DNA from: Virgisporangium aliadipatigenens
GTDB taxonomy: Bacteria; Actinomycetota; Actinomycetes; Mycobacteriales; Micromonosporaceae
DNA: 64,000 bases
Assembly (NCBI RefSeq): GCF_016863615.1
Contig: NZ_BOPF01000025.1
Location: 100,779-164,778, forward strand
Reading direction: 5' to 3'
The translations under genes were made by a program, and so were the position numbers. Positions 45,696-55,326 of this stretch are shown here, one piece after another; positions within the stretch are counted from its first letter, which is position 1, and every line of letters starts with the position of its first letter. The notes under the pieces were generated by a model. The model did no database searches, was not told the DNA's origin, and saw nothing but the letters and a program-made list of their open reading frames with translations.

Positions 45696-47219
45696 TCAGC
45701 GGACTCTCGCCAGGAGGCGGTCGCTCAGGTACTCGGCCATCATGATCACCGTCGCCGCCGTGTTCGCGCGCACCGTCGTCGGCATGATCGAGGCGTCGAT
45801 GACGGAGAGCCCGTCGACGCCGTGCACGGCACCCACCGAGTCGACGACGGCGTGCGGATCGTCCGGGGTGCCCATCCGGCAGGTCCCCGACGGGTGGTAG
45901 CCGGTGCGCGCCTCCGCGAGGATCCAGGCGTCGAGGTCGGCGCGCGCCGACGGGAGCCGTTCGGGTGGGCCCAGGATCTCCTTCAGGGCGGACTGGGACG
46001 CCAGGTCGAGGCAGAGGCGCACCGCCTCGCGCTGGCGTTCGCGGTCGCGCGGGTCCGCGAAGTAGTTCATGTCGATGTGCGGCGCGGCGAGCGGATCGGC
46101 CGACGCGAGGGTCAGCCGGCCGCGGCTCGCCGCCAGGTTGACCGTGGGGCGGAAGACGAACGTGTGCTCCGTCGGCCGGGTCAACGCATATATGATCATG
46201 TCGTTGCGCGCGTATCCGGTCTCCGACGTGTACCGCAGCACCACCTGGTGCGGGTGTTGCAGGGCGGCCCCCGCCGCCGCGCGGAACGGGAACGGCACCT
46301 CCACGGCCGGATGGTCCTCCAGGTTGGCGCCGACCCCGGGCAGGTCCCGCACGGCGTCGATCCCCAGGCGCCGCAGCTCCCCGGCCGGCCCGATCCCGGA
46401 CAGCAGCAACAGCTGCGGCGAACCGATCGCGCCCGCCGCCACGATCACCCGCCCGGCCGGCACGACCCGGGTGCCGCCGCCCGGGTCGCGCACCAGCACA
46501 CCCGTCGCGCGGCCGCCGCTCGTCACGACCCGCAACGCGGTGACCCCGGTCTCGACGGTCAGGTTGCGCCGCCCGCGCGCGGGTCGCAGGTACGCGCGGC
46601 CGGTGCTCGCCCGGTAGCCGTTGTCGTCGCTGAGCGGGCACGGCCCCACGCCGGTCGTCTCCGTCGCGGCGTTGTGGTCCGGACACTCCGGAAACCCGAG
46701 CCCGCGCGCCGCCTCGTGGAACGCCTCCTGATCCGCCGACCACGCCTCGCGCGGATACCGCCGAACGTCGATCGGGCCCGCGCCGCCGTGGCCGGGCGCG
46801 CCCGCGAAGTCGTGATCCCGTTCGCTGCGGGCGAAGTAGGGCAGCACCGCCCGGTGGCTCCAGTCCAGACCGGCCGCGCCCCAGCCGTCGAAGTCGCCGG
46901 GCTCGCCCCGCAGGTGGATCTGCGCGTTGATCGCACTGCAGCCGCCGACGACCTTCCCGCGCGGCATCGGGATCGGGCGGCCGTTCTCCGCCACCGCCGA
47001 GAACATCCAGTCGTGCGTGTGCGTCGACAGCGCGTCCATGTCGTCGCCGTAGAACATCAGCAGTTCGCGCGGTGTGCGCGCGTCCGAGTCGTAGTCCGGG
47101 CCGGCCTCCAGCAGGCGCACCGTCACGTCGGGATCCTCGGTGAGCCGTGCCGCGAGAACGCAGCCGCTGGTGCCGCCGCCGACAATGACGAAGTCCGCTG
47201 TTCCCCCGTGTGAACCCAT
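45696..47219 (-). CDS. GMC-family FAD-dependent alcohol oxidase/dehydrogenase
   Basis: A 507-residue glucose-methanol-choline oxidoreductase. It has the FAD dinucleotide motif FVIVGGGTSGCVLAARLTED, the GMC signature 1 region PRGKVVGGCSAINAQIHLRG (about 83-102) and signature 2 GAIGSPQLLLLSGIGP (about 258-273). Active-site His/Asn positions lie in GYHPSGTCRMG and the C-terminal DASIMPTTVRANTAATVIMMAEYLSDRL. It oxidises alcohols in the choline, ethylene-glycol or similar group; substrate not fixed. The ATG at 47219 follows TAGCTT on the minus strand (47232-47227) by 7 nt, so it is probably leaderless. It diverges from an ECF sigma gene across 64 bp. Confidence 0.9.
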   Translation of the reverse strand: MGSHGGTADFVIVGGGTSGCVLAARLTEDPDVTVRLLEAGPDYDSDARTPRELLMFYGDDMDALSTHTHDWMFSAVAENGRPIPMPRGKVVGGCSAINAQIHLRGEPGDFDGWGAAGLDWSHRAVLPYFARSERDHDFAGAPGHGGAGPIDVRRYPREAWSADQEAFHEAARGLGFPECPDHNAATETTGVGPCPLSDDNGYRASTGRAYLRPARGRRNLTVETGVTALRVVTSGGRATGVLVRDPGGGTRVVPAGRVIVAAGAIGSPQLLLLSGIGPAGELRRLGIDAVRDLPGVGANLEDHPAVEVPFPFRAAAGAALQHPHQVVLRYTSETGYARNDMIIYALTRPTEHTFVFRPTVNLAASRGRLTLASADPLAAPHIDMNYFADPRDRERQREAVRLCLDLASQSALKEILGPPERLPSARADLDAWILAEARTGYHPSGTCRMGTPDDPHAVVDSVGAVHGVDGLSVIDASIMPTTVRANTAATVIMMAEYLSDRLLARVR

Positions 47220-47283
47220 GCCAGGCAAGCTACCGTGCACCGGTGCGTGAACCATATGGCGCACTCGATCCGATGAGAGGGTT

Positions 47284-47829
47284 GTGAGCCCCGAACCTGA
47301 GCCGAGCGACGCGGACCTGCTCGCCGCGGCCGCGGCCGGTGACCGCACCGCGTTCGAGGCGTTCTACCGGCGCCACGGGCCCTGGCTGACGGCCCGGCTG
47401 CGCTACCGCTGCGCCGACGCGGCCCTGGTCGACGACGCGGTGCAGGAGACGTTCCTGGCGATCTGGCGGGGCAAGGCCCGCTACCGCGAACGCGGGGAAG
47501 CCGCCGCGTGGCTGTGGCAGATCGGGTTCCGTCGGCTGGTCGACGCGATCCGCGGACAGCGCGCCCGCGACCGCCTGCTGCGCCTGCTGGCCGGCCGCCG
47601 CTGGCGCGACTCCCCGTCGGCCGAGGAGGAGATCCTGGTCGGCGTCGAACACGGCGACCTCGCCGGCGCGCTCGCCCGGCTCTCCCCGGAGCTGCGCGCG
47701 GTGATGCAGGCGACCGTCCTCGACGGGCTGAGCACGCACGAGGCGGCCGCGCTGCTCGGCATCCCGGCGGGCACGGTCAAGACCCGCGCGATGCGGGCCC
47801 GCCGGCAACTACGGGGAGACCTGGCATGA
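47284..47829 (+). CDS. ECF-type sigma factor
   Basis: A 181-residue sigma-70 family protein. Region 2 is in DRTAFEAFYRRHGPWLTARLRYRC and VDDAVQETFLAIWRGKARYRERGEAAAWLWQIGFRRLVDAIRG. Region 4 is in RLSPELRAVMQATVLDGLSTHEAAALLGIPAGTVKTRAMRARRQLRG. The GTG start is preceded by a purine-rich GAGAGGG. It is the first gene of an operon with a 28-codon mini-gene, a zinc-finger membrane protein (likely anti-sigma) and an ABC ATPase, all joined by ATGA overlaps. The regulon may include the ATPase partner transporter. Confidence 0.88.
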   Translation: MSPEPEPSDADLLAAAAAGDRTAFEAFYRRHGPWLTARLRYRCADAALVDDAVQETFLAIWRGKARYRERGEAAAWLWQIGFRRLVDAIRGQRARDRLLRLLAGRRWRDSPSAEEEILVGVEHGDLAGALARLSPELRAVMQATVLDGLSTHEAAALLGIPAGTVKTRAMRARRQLRGDLA

Positions 47830-47912
47830 GCGGACGCTTGCGGAAGCGAATCATGAAGCAGGGTGCACTTGTGTCTCAGGGCGCCGGTGAGCGAAGCGAG
47901 GCGGCGGCATGA
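47826..47912 (+). CDS. 28-residue mini-gene between sigma and anti-sigma genes
   Basis: An ATG overlaps the sigma stop (ATGA at 47826-47829). The frame runs 28 codons (MSGRLRKRIMKQGALVSQGA then GERSEAAA) to a TGA that overlaps the next ATG in the same way (47909-47912). Both junctions are therefore coupled. The peptide is basic at the start, and its end comes from GTGAGCGAAGCGAGGCGG-type sequence that resembles intergenic repeat DNA. It may be a real coupling peptide, or a short repeat inserted into a formerly direct sigma/anti-sigma overlap. No relatives are recognised. Confidence 0.4.
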   Translation: MSGRLRKRIMKQGALVSQGAGERSEAAA

Positions 47913-48771
47913 GCACCGATGCTTGGCACATCGACGAGGAAGATCTGCGGGAGTACGCCGCCGGCACGGCGCAGCCGCCGTGGCTGTGGTCGACCGAGGC
48001 CCACCTCGACGCCTGCGCGCACTGCCGGCGGCGGCTGGCCGCGGCGGTCGGTCCGGCCGCGACGCACGCCGGCTGGGCGCGCCTTGACGCCGAACTCGAC
48101 GCCCCCCGGCCCGGTGCGCTCGAGACGTTGCTGGTGCGGCTGGGGCTCGCCCCGCACACCGCCCGGCTGCTGGCCTGCACGCCGGCGCTGCGCCGGTCGT
48201 GGTTCACCGCCGTCGGGTTGACGCTCGCCGTCAGCGTCGCCGCCGCGCACGTCGCCCGGGAGATGACCGTGCCGATGCCGCTGCTGGCGATCGCGCCGCT
48301 GCTGCCGCTGATCGGGGTGGCCATCTCCTTCGGCCCGCACGTGGATCCCAGCTACGAACTGGCCGTCGTCGCGCCGATGGACACGTTCCGCCTGCTGTTG
48401 CTGCGCTGCGCGGCGGTGCTCACGGCGACGACGGCGCTGACCGGCGTCGCGAGTGTGACCGCGCCGGAGTTCGGGCCGGTGACGCTCGGCTGGCTCGCGC
48501 CGTCGCTGGCGTTGACGCTGCTGAGCCTGGTGCTGACGCCCCGGTTCGGGCCGTTCCCGGCGGCCGGCGCCGTGGGGGTGGGCTGGCTGGTCCTGCTGGT
48601 GGCGACCGTGCACCGGGGGACCGGCGAGTCGGTGCTGTTCACCGCCTCCGGTCAGGCCGGACTCGCGGCCGTCGCCGCCGTCTCGGCGCTCGCGCTGTGG
48701 CGGGCGCGCGCCGCGTTCGACACCGATCGCCGTCCGGGCCGCGCCGGCGACCCGGGCCCGCGGAGGGCGCG

Positions 48772-48775
<4 letters not shown>
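47909..48775 (+). CDS. zinc-finger (zf-HC2) membrane protein, probable anti-sigma factor
   Basis: A 288-residue protein. The N-terminal cytoplasmic part has the anti-sigma zinc motif HLDACAHC (H33, C37, C40; HxxxCxxC), as in ZAS proteins that bind and silence ECF sigma factors. Six hydrophobic segments follow (for example WFTAVGLTLAVSVAAAHV, LLLLRCAAVLTATTALTGVA, LAPSLALTLLSLVLTP), far more than the single span of ordinary anti-sigma factors. This suggests it also acts as the membrane half of the transporter driven by the overlapping ABC ATPase gene. It sits between sigma and ATPase genes with ATGA at both ends. Confidence 0.78.
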
Positions 48776-49617
<842 letters not shown>

Positions 49618-49689
49618 CCGCGCTCCGCCCACCACGGCCGCCCGCGTTCGGCCGGCCCGCTCGCCGCCGGATCCGGTAGCGGGCGCCGC

Positions 49690-50121
<432 letters not shown>

Positions 50122-50132
50122 GAGTGCCTCCT

Positions 50133-50184
50133 CTTGGTCGCTGACCAGCAATGTGCGCATGAGTACACTTGGTCAGTGACCAAG
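50133..50184. promoter_or_regulatory. two TetR operators and leaderless tetR promoter
   Basis: CTTGGTCA-G-TGACCAAG (50168-50184) is a perfect 17-bp palindrome covering the tetR start codon. CTTGGTCGCTGACCAG (50133-50148) is a near copy 35 bp away, next to the dead monooxygenase start. TACACT (50164-50169) ends 6 nt before the GTG. The layout is that of classical divergent tetR control with autorepression. Confidence 0.75.
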
Positions 50185-50745
50185 GGGCAAGCGGATGTGG
50201 TGCGGGCGGCACTGGCCGTTCTGGACGAGCAGGGCGCGGCACGCGTCTCGCTGCGCGCCGTCGCGGGACGCCTCGGCGTGCGGATGAACACGGTGCTGTG
50301 GCACGCGAAGAGCCGGGCCCGGCTCGACGAACTGATGGCCGACGCGATCGTCGGCGGTGTCCCGCTCGACCGCCTGCCGCGGGACTGGCGGAAGCGGGCC
50401 GCCGAGATCATGCGCCGGTACCGGGTCGCTCTTCTCGCCCATCGGGACGGCGCCGCCGTGGTCGCCGGGACCTACGCCGCGGAACCGTCCACATTGGACG
50501 TCGCGGAGGCGCTCATCGGCGCGCTGCTGGACGGCGGCATGCCGGAACGGGAGGCCGTCTGGACGTTCTGGAGCCTGGTGTACTTCACCCTCGGCCTGAC
50601 CCAGGAAGAGCAGGCGGCACCGGCGCGCGCCATGGCGGAGCCGGACGTCGGCGACCGCCCGGCGCTGCGCCGCATCCTGCCGTACCTGGCCGAGGAGTCC
50701 TTCGACGAACGCTTCGCACACGGCGTCCGGCGCCTGCTGGCGTGA
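50176..50745 (+). CDS. TetR-family repressor with TetR_C domain
   Basis: A 189-residue regulator. The N-terminal helix-turn-helix (VVRAALAVLDEQGAARVSLRAVAGRLGVRMNTVLWHAKSRARLDELM, about 6-52) fits TetR. The C-terminal region (LLAHRDGAAVVAGTYAAEP then GMPEREAVWTFWSLVYFTLGLTQEEQA) fits the tetracycline-repressor ligand domain (TetR_C). The GTG at 50176 lies within a perfect palindrome. It overlaps the MFS gene as GTGA and faces a monooxygenase pseudogene. A system that senses a drug-like ligand and induces an exporter plus a modifying flavoenzyme is likely; only the exporter half survives. Confidence 0.88.
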   Translation: MTKGQADVVRAALAVLDEQGAARVSLRAVAGRLGVRMNTVLWHAKSRARLDELMADAIVGGVPLDRLPRDWRKRAAEIMRRYRVALLAHRDGAAVVAGTYAAEPSTLDVAEALIGALLDGGMPEREAVWTFWSLVYFTLGLTQEEQAAPARAMAEPDVGDRPALRRILPYLAEESFDERFAHGVRRLLA

Positions 50746-51977
50746 GAGCCGTTCTGCGGCAGCTGTCGCCGGCCGGCCGGCTGCTGATCGTCAACCAGTT
50801 CGGCATCGTCTTCGGGTTCTTCCTGGTGCTGCCGTTCCTGGCGACCTACCTGCGGGAGGAACTGGGGCTGGCGGCCGCCGTCGTCGGCACGGTGATCGGC
50901 CTGCGCACGCTCAGCCAGCAGGGCCTGTTCCTGGTCGGTGGCGCGCTCGCCGACCACTGGGGGCCGCAGCGGGTGATCGTCCTCGGATGCGCGCTGCGGG
51001 TGCTCGGCTTCGGCGCGCTCGCGGCGACGCGTTCGCTGCCCTGGATCGTCGCCGGCACGATGGTGATCGGCGTGGCCGGTGCGCTGTTCAGCCCGGCCAG
51101 CACCACGTATCTCAGCCACGAGTCGCCCGGCCGGCGCGCCGAGAACTTCGCCCTGTACCAGTTCGCGGGCAATGCGGGTGCGCTCCTCGGGCCGCTGGTC
51201 GGCGCGCTGCTGCTGGCGGTCGACTTCCGGCTGGTGTGCGGTGCCGCGGCGGCGGTGTTCGGGGCGCTGAGCGTGGCGCAGGTGCTGCTGCTGCCGTACC
51301 GGGCGCCGCAGGCGCGGGGCGACGGTGTGCTGCGCAGCCTGTGGCAGGTCGTGCGGAACCGGCGCTTCCTGGTCTTCGCGCTCGCCGGTTCGGTCTACTT
51401 CACGCTGTGGAACCAGCTGTACCTCGCGCTCCCGCTGGAGGTCGAACGGGTCACCGGCCGCCCGGACGCGGTGAGCGCGGTCTTCCTCGTCTCGACCGTC
51501 GTCGGGATCGTGTTCGGCGTGCGGCTGACGGTCGCCTGCCGGAGGCGGTGGAGCGCGGGCCGGTCGATGGCCACCGGGCTGCTGCTGATGGGCGGCGGCT
51601 TCGTGCCGGCGGCGGTCGCCGCGCCGTTCCTGGCCACCGCCGCCGGGCCGCTGGACCTCGCGGTCGCCGCGCGGGCCGGTGCGCCGGTGCTGGCCGGCAC
51701 GGCGGTGTTCAGCGTGGGTGCGGCGATCGCCAACCCGTTCATGATGGAACTCATCCCGACGGTGGGCAGTGAACGCCTCGTCGGCACGTACTTCGGCTGG
51801 TTCAACCTCTTCTCGTCGCTGGCCGCGGCGGGCGCCAGCGCGGCCGTCGGGGCGCTGATCGACCTTCCGGGCGCCGCGCTGCGCTGCACCCCGTTCGCCC
51901 TGCTGGTCCTCCTGTCGACGGCGGGCGGGGCGGTGATCGCGGTGCTGCAGCAGCGCGGACGCCTGGAAAGCGCCTAA
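50742..51977 (+). CDS. MFS drug exporter (DHA1-like)
   Basis: A 411-residue transporter with 11-12 spans. The second-third helix loop reads GGALADHWGPQRVI, the major-facilitator signature. LFSPASTTYLSHESPGRRAENFALYQFAGNAGALLGPLVGALLL matches motif C-like packing of proton-driven antiporters. It is translated with the TetR gene through GTGA and so is probably induced by the ligand of that repressor. Its stop overlaps the end of the convergent hydrolase gene by 4 bp. Substrate unknown. Confidence 0.87.
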   Translation: MRAVLRQLSPAGRLLIVNQFGIVFGFFLVLPFLATYLREELGLAAAVVGTVIGLRTLSQQGLFLVGGALADHWGPQRVIVLGCALRVLGFGALAATRSLPWIVAGTMVIGVAGALFSPASTTYLSHESPGRRAENFALYQFAGNAGALLGPLVGALLLAVDFRLVCGAAAAVFGALSVAQVLLLPYRAPQARGDGVLRSLWQVVRNRRFLVFALAGSVYFTLWNQLYLALPLEVERVTGRPDAVSAVFLVSTVVGIVFGVRLTVACRRRWSAGRSMATGLLLMGGGFVPAAVAAPFLATAAGPLDLAVAARAGAPVLAGTAVFSVGAAIANPFMMELIPTVGSERLVGTYFGWFNLFSSLAAAGASAAVGALIDLPGAALRCTPFALLVLLSTAGGAVIAVLQQRGRLESA

Positions 51978-53206
51978 CGGCGCCGGCGCGCCATCCACTG
52001 CCAGACGTGGGTGCCGCCGACGCTCGGGTCGTTGCGCGCCACGTAGATCCACGACCAGTGGCCCGGGAAGCGGTGGCCGTTCCAGGTCACGGTGTCGTAG
52101 AGACTGACGAGGGAACCCGGGATCAGCTCGTGCGCGTGGACCGTGTTCGGCTGCGGCGGCACGGTGGTGTCGTCGAGGGAGGTGACGAGCCAGGTCGGCG
52201 TGCTGATGCCGCGCAGCTCGTCATCGGTGATCATTACCGGGCCGCCCGGCTGGAGCGACTGGACCACGGCGCAGATCGGCACCGACGCGGCGAAGTCGTC
52301 CGGGTAGACCGTCGTCATCTTCAGGCTCATGTAGCCGCCGTTGCTGCAGCCGACGACGAGAACGCGGCGGCGGTCGACCGGGTGCCGGGCGGACACCTCG
52401 GCGACGATCTCCCGGATCAGCGGTGCGAACCGGTCGCCGTCCTCCAGCCAGAACGACGTGCTCTGCGGGGCCACCACGTAGGCGCCGGAGAAGATCCGCT
52501 GCGCCTCCGGGGTGGCGAAGCCGAGCGCGCCGCGGTTGGCCCGCAGCGTGGTCTCGTTGTCGTAGTAGCCGTCCGGCAGGGAGGCGCCCTCGCCGCCGCC
52601 GTGCAGCCACACGATCAACGGGTGCCGCGCACCCCGGCCCGACCGGCCGGGCGAGAAGAGCCGGTACTTCATGCCCGAACCCGAGGTGTGGTAGCCGAAC
52701 GCGTCCACCTCGGCATTGGTGAGCCGCCCCTGCCGGAACTGCGCGACGGTGACCGCGCGCCCGTTGCGCAGCCGGAACGGGGCGTTCTGCGTGACGGTGT
52801 AGACGAGATTCAGCCGGAAGTTGCGGCCCCGGCTCCCGATGTAGGTGAGCGTGTTGCCACCGGGCTGTCCCTCGGCGGTGCTGAGTTCGACCACGATGCG
52901 CCCGCGCCGGTCGAGCCGCGCGGCGGTCACGGTGCGGTCGAGGTCGTACACCTGGTCGCCGGGCGGCAACGGGCTGGTGGCCCGCACGTGCACCCCGAAC
53001 GTGGCGGCGCTCAGGCTGTCCGGCGCGATCGGGCCCAGCCGGGAGGTGTCCAGCGTGAGCGAGACGACCTGCTCGCCGCCGTCCAGGGTCACGGCGTTCA
53101 CCGCGAAGTCCACAGTGGACGGATGTGCCTGGACGGCGGCCGGGACGGCGATCCCCGCGGTGGCGCCCGCCGTGGCGGCAAGCAGGGTGCGGCGTGTGAC
53201 GGTCAT
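51974..53206 (-). CDS. secreted alpha/beta hydrolase (PHB-depolymerase/esterase-like)
   Basis: A 410-residue exported esterase. The start MTVTRRTLLAATAGATAGIAVPAAVQA is a likely Tat signal (RR-T). An Ig-like N-terminal domain (about 30-170) precedes the hydrolase domain. The hydrolase shows the oxyanion region LIVWLHGGGEGA, nucleophile elbow GCSNGGYMS, acid in SLDDTTVPP and His near WNGHRFPGHWSW. PHB-depolymerase and feruloyl-esterase relatives share this set. It cleaves an ester outside the cell; substrate not known. The ribosome site GAGAGGAGC precedes the ATG. It may be the last gene of the carbohydrate set that starts at 58145. Confidence 0.85.
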   Translation of the reverse strand: MTVTRRTLLAATAGATAGIAVPAAVQAHPSTVDFAVNAVTLDGGEQVVSLTLDTSRLGPIAPDSLSAATFGVHVRATSPLPPGDQVYDLDRTVTAARLDRRGRIVVELSTAEGQPGGNTLTYIGSRGRNFRLNLVYTVTQNAPFRLRNGRAVTVAQFRQGRLTNAEVDAFGYHTSGSGMKYRLFSPGRSGRGARHPLIVWLHGGGEGASLPDGYYDNETTLRANRGALGFATPEAQRIFSGAYVVAPQSTSFWLEDGDRFAPLIREIVAEVSARHPVDRRRVLVVGCSNGGYMSLKMTTVYPDDFAASVPICAVVQSLQPGGPVMITDDELRGISTPTWLVTSLDDTTVPPQPNTVHAHELIPGSLVSLYDTVTWNGHRFPGHWSWIYVARNDPSVGGTHVWQWMARRRR

Positions 53207-53216
53207 GGTTGCTCCT

Positions 53217-53245
53217 CTCAGGTACCGAAGGCTCAGGTACCGAAG
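53217..53245 (-). repeat. tandem duplication of the last codons of the ThuA-domain gene
   Basis: CTCAGGTACCGAAG occurs at 53217-53230 and again at 53232-53245, a 15-bp period. On the minus strand it encodes FGT followed by TGA twice, so the gene has a second in-frame stop five codons beyond the first. It lies just upstream of the hydrolase ribosome site and lengthens the gap to that gene. Confidence 0.85.
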
Positions 53246-55326
53246 ACCTGGAACTGATAGAGCGAGTAGCCCCACTGGGTGCCCCGGCTGGTGCCGAGGA
53301 TCCGCACGTACCGGGCCGACGCGTTCAGGCCGGTGTGGTCGTCCTCGCCGCCGTTCGCCCCGGTGACGGTGCGCACGGTCGACCAGGTGGCGCCGTCCGG
53401 CGAGCTCTGGATCTGGTACGCCGAGCCGTAGGCCGCCTCCCACAGCAGCCGCACCCGGCTGACCGTGTACGTGCCGCCGAGGTCGACCTGGATCCACTGC
53501 GGGTCGGCGTAGGCGCTCGCCCAGCGGGTGGTGGTCGAGGAGTCCACCGCGTTCGAGGCCGGGTAGGAGGCGTTCTCCAGGCTGGAGGCCGTCGCCGGCC
53601 GGTTGAGGGCCAGATCGGTGGCGGTGCCGCGGGTGAGCGCGAAGTCGTCGACGTCGAAGAGGCCGGTGCCCGTTCCGGTGAAGGTCAGGTAGACCGTCGC
53701 CGTACCGGCCGGCACCCCGGTCAGTGCGGTGCTCACCGTCGCGAACGTCGTCCAGCTGCCGGTGTTCGGCACCGCGACCGTGCCGTGGATCGGTCCGGTC
53801 GGCGAGCCGGTGCGCACCTGGATCTGCCCGCCGGGGCCCCCGGAGACGACCCGCGCGCGGAAGCCGGTGGCGCCGCCGACGTTCACGTTGGCGTAGCCGG
53901 CCCAGTCGCCCGGTTCGATGAAGCCGAGCGTCCGGCCGTTGTTGGCGCCCTCCTTGGCGAACGCCTCGACCCCGCTCGCCGTCGTGAACGACTCCGCCTG
54001 CACGGTGCCGTCGACGACGCCGCCCAGTTCCTTGATCCGGATGTTGCGGAACGCGGCCTGGTCGGCGCTGCCGTGGTTCTGGATGCCGATGTAGCCGTCC
54101 AGGTTGCGCGCCGGGTCGGTGTTGGTGAAGTCGTTGATGAGCGCGCCGTTGAGGTACACCCGGATCCGCTGACCCTCGACGAGAAGCTCGTAGGTGTTCC
54201 ACGCGCCGGCCGGGTTGAGCGCGGCGTCGCGGGCCGCGATGTCGGCCGACTTGAACGTGTAGATCGAACCGGTCGTGCGGTCGGCCGCGTCCGTCGCGTC
54301 CATCTGGATCTCGTAGCCCTGGTTGACGGCCACCCACGGGTCGTTGCCCGGGTCCGGGAAGCCGATGAAGATGCCGCTGTTGCTGTCGCCGGTGAGCCGC
54401 CAGTCGGCCTTCAGCGAGTACGAGGTGAACTGCTTCGCGCCGTACCAGTACAGGCCCATGCCGCCGACCGAGGAGAGCGTCGCGTCGGAGTTGGTGAAGC
54501 TGCCCGGCCCGCTCTGCCGCCAGCCCGTCGTGGAACCGTTGTACAGCGCGGTGTAGCCGTTCTCCGGCCGGCAGTCGGCGTGTGCGCGCCTGGCGGCGTA
54601 CCGGATCCCGCCGAGCAGTTGCGCGCGGAAGTTGGTGTCCGCGTAGGACTCCTGGGTGTGCCCCCAGCCGGTGTAGAACGAGCGCCCGGAGCCGATGGCC
54701 TTGCACCACGTGATCGGGTGGTCGGCACCCATCGAGCCACCGGAGTAGGTCGACTCGTCCAGGGTGGCGAGCACCTTCGCGGTGGCGCGCGGGTTCGTGC
54801 GGTAGTTGTACAGCTCGTCGGTGCGGGTCCACGCCTGCGGCAGGTGTGCCGTGGCGGCGTGCGCGCGATCCTCGGTGCGCGAGACCACCTGCTGGATGGC
54901 CGGGTGGCTCTGGAAGTAGGCCCCGGCCAGTTCGCCGTAGAACGCCCAGTCGTACTCGGTGTCGGCCGCCGCGTGCACGCCGACGTAACCGCCACCGCCG
55001 CGCACGTACGACTCGAACGCCGTCTGCTGCGCGGCGTTCAGCACGTCGCCGGTGGTGTTCAGGAAGACGACCGTCTCGTACTGCGCCAGATTGGCCGTCG
55101 TGAACGCCGCCGCGTCCTCGGTGGCGGTCACCGAGAAGCTGTTCGCCGAACCCAGTTCCCGCAAAGCCTGTATCCCGGCCGGAATGGCGTCGTGCCGGAA
55201 GCCCGCGGTCTTGGAGAAGACCAGAACGTCGTAGGGGGTGTCGGCGGCCGCGGCCGCGGACGCCTGGAGCGCGACGGCGGCGAGGGCGAGAACGGCCCCC
55301 GCGCCGGCGGCGAGTCTACGGGTCAT
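53233..55326 (-). CDS. secreted ThuA/DUF1080/CBM6/discoidin multidomain protein
   Basis: A 697-residue secreted protein. The domains, in order, are: signal peptide (1-28); ThuA-like domain (about 32-250, VLVFSKTAGFRHDAIPAGIQAL and GGYVGVHAAADTEYDWAFYGEL); DUF1080, the 3-keto-glycoside hydrolase fold (about 262-430, SLKADWRLTGDSNSGIFIGFPDPG and AWNTYELLVEGQRIRVYLNG); CBM6 carbohydrate-binding module (about 438-555); and F5/8-type C discoidin module (about 565-697). It probably acts on sugars bound at the cell surface. The start overlaps the stop of the sugar dehydrogenase gene as ATGA, so the two are co-translated. DUF1080 enzymes cleave 3-keto sugars, which fits a partner dehydrogenase; this link is inference. 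Confidence 0.88.
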   Translation of the reverse strand: MTRRLAAGAGAVLALAAVALQASAAAAADTPYDVLVFSKTAGFRHDAIPAGIQALRELGSANSFSVTATEDAAAFTTANLAQYETVVFLNTTGDVLNAAQQTAFESYVRGGGGYVGVHAAADTEYDWAFYGELAGAYFQSHPAIQQVVSRTEDRAHAATAHLPQAWTRTDELYNYRTNPRATAKVLATLDESTYSGGSMGADHPITWCKAIGSGRSFYTGWGHTQESYADTNFRAQLLGGIRYAARRAHADCRPENGYTALYNGSTTGWRQSGPGSFTNSDATLSSVGGMGLYWYGAKQFTSYSLKADWRLTGDSNSGIFIGFPDPGNDPWVAVNQGYEIQMDATDAADRTTGSIYTFKSADIAARDAALNPAGAWNTYELLVEGQRIRVYLNGALINDFTNTDPARNLDGYIGIQNHGSADQAAFRNIRIKELGGVVDGTVQAESFTTASGVEAFAKEGANNGRTLGFIEPGDWAGYANVNVGGATGFRARVVSGGPGGQIQVRTGSPTGPIHGTVAVPNTGSWTTFATVSTALTGVPAGTATVYLTFTGTGTGLFDVDDFALTRGTATDLALNRPATASSLENASYPASNAVDSSTTTRWASAYADPQWIQVDLGGTYTVSRVRLLWEAAYGSAYQIQSSPDGATWSTVRTVTGANGGEDDHTGLNASARYVRILGTSRGTQWGYSLYQFQVFGT

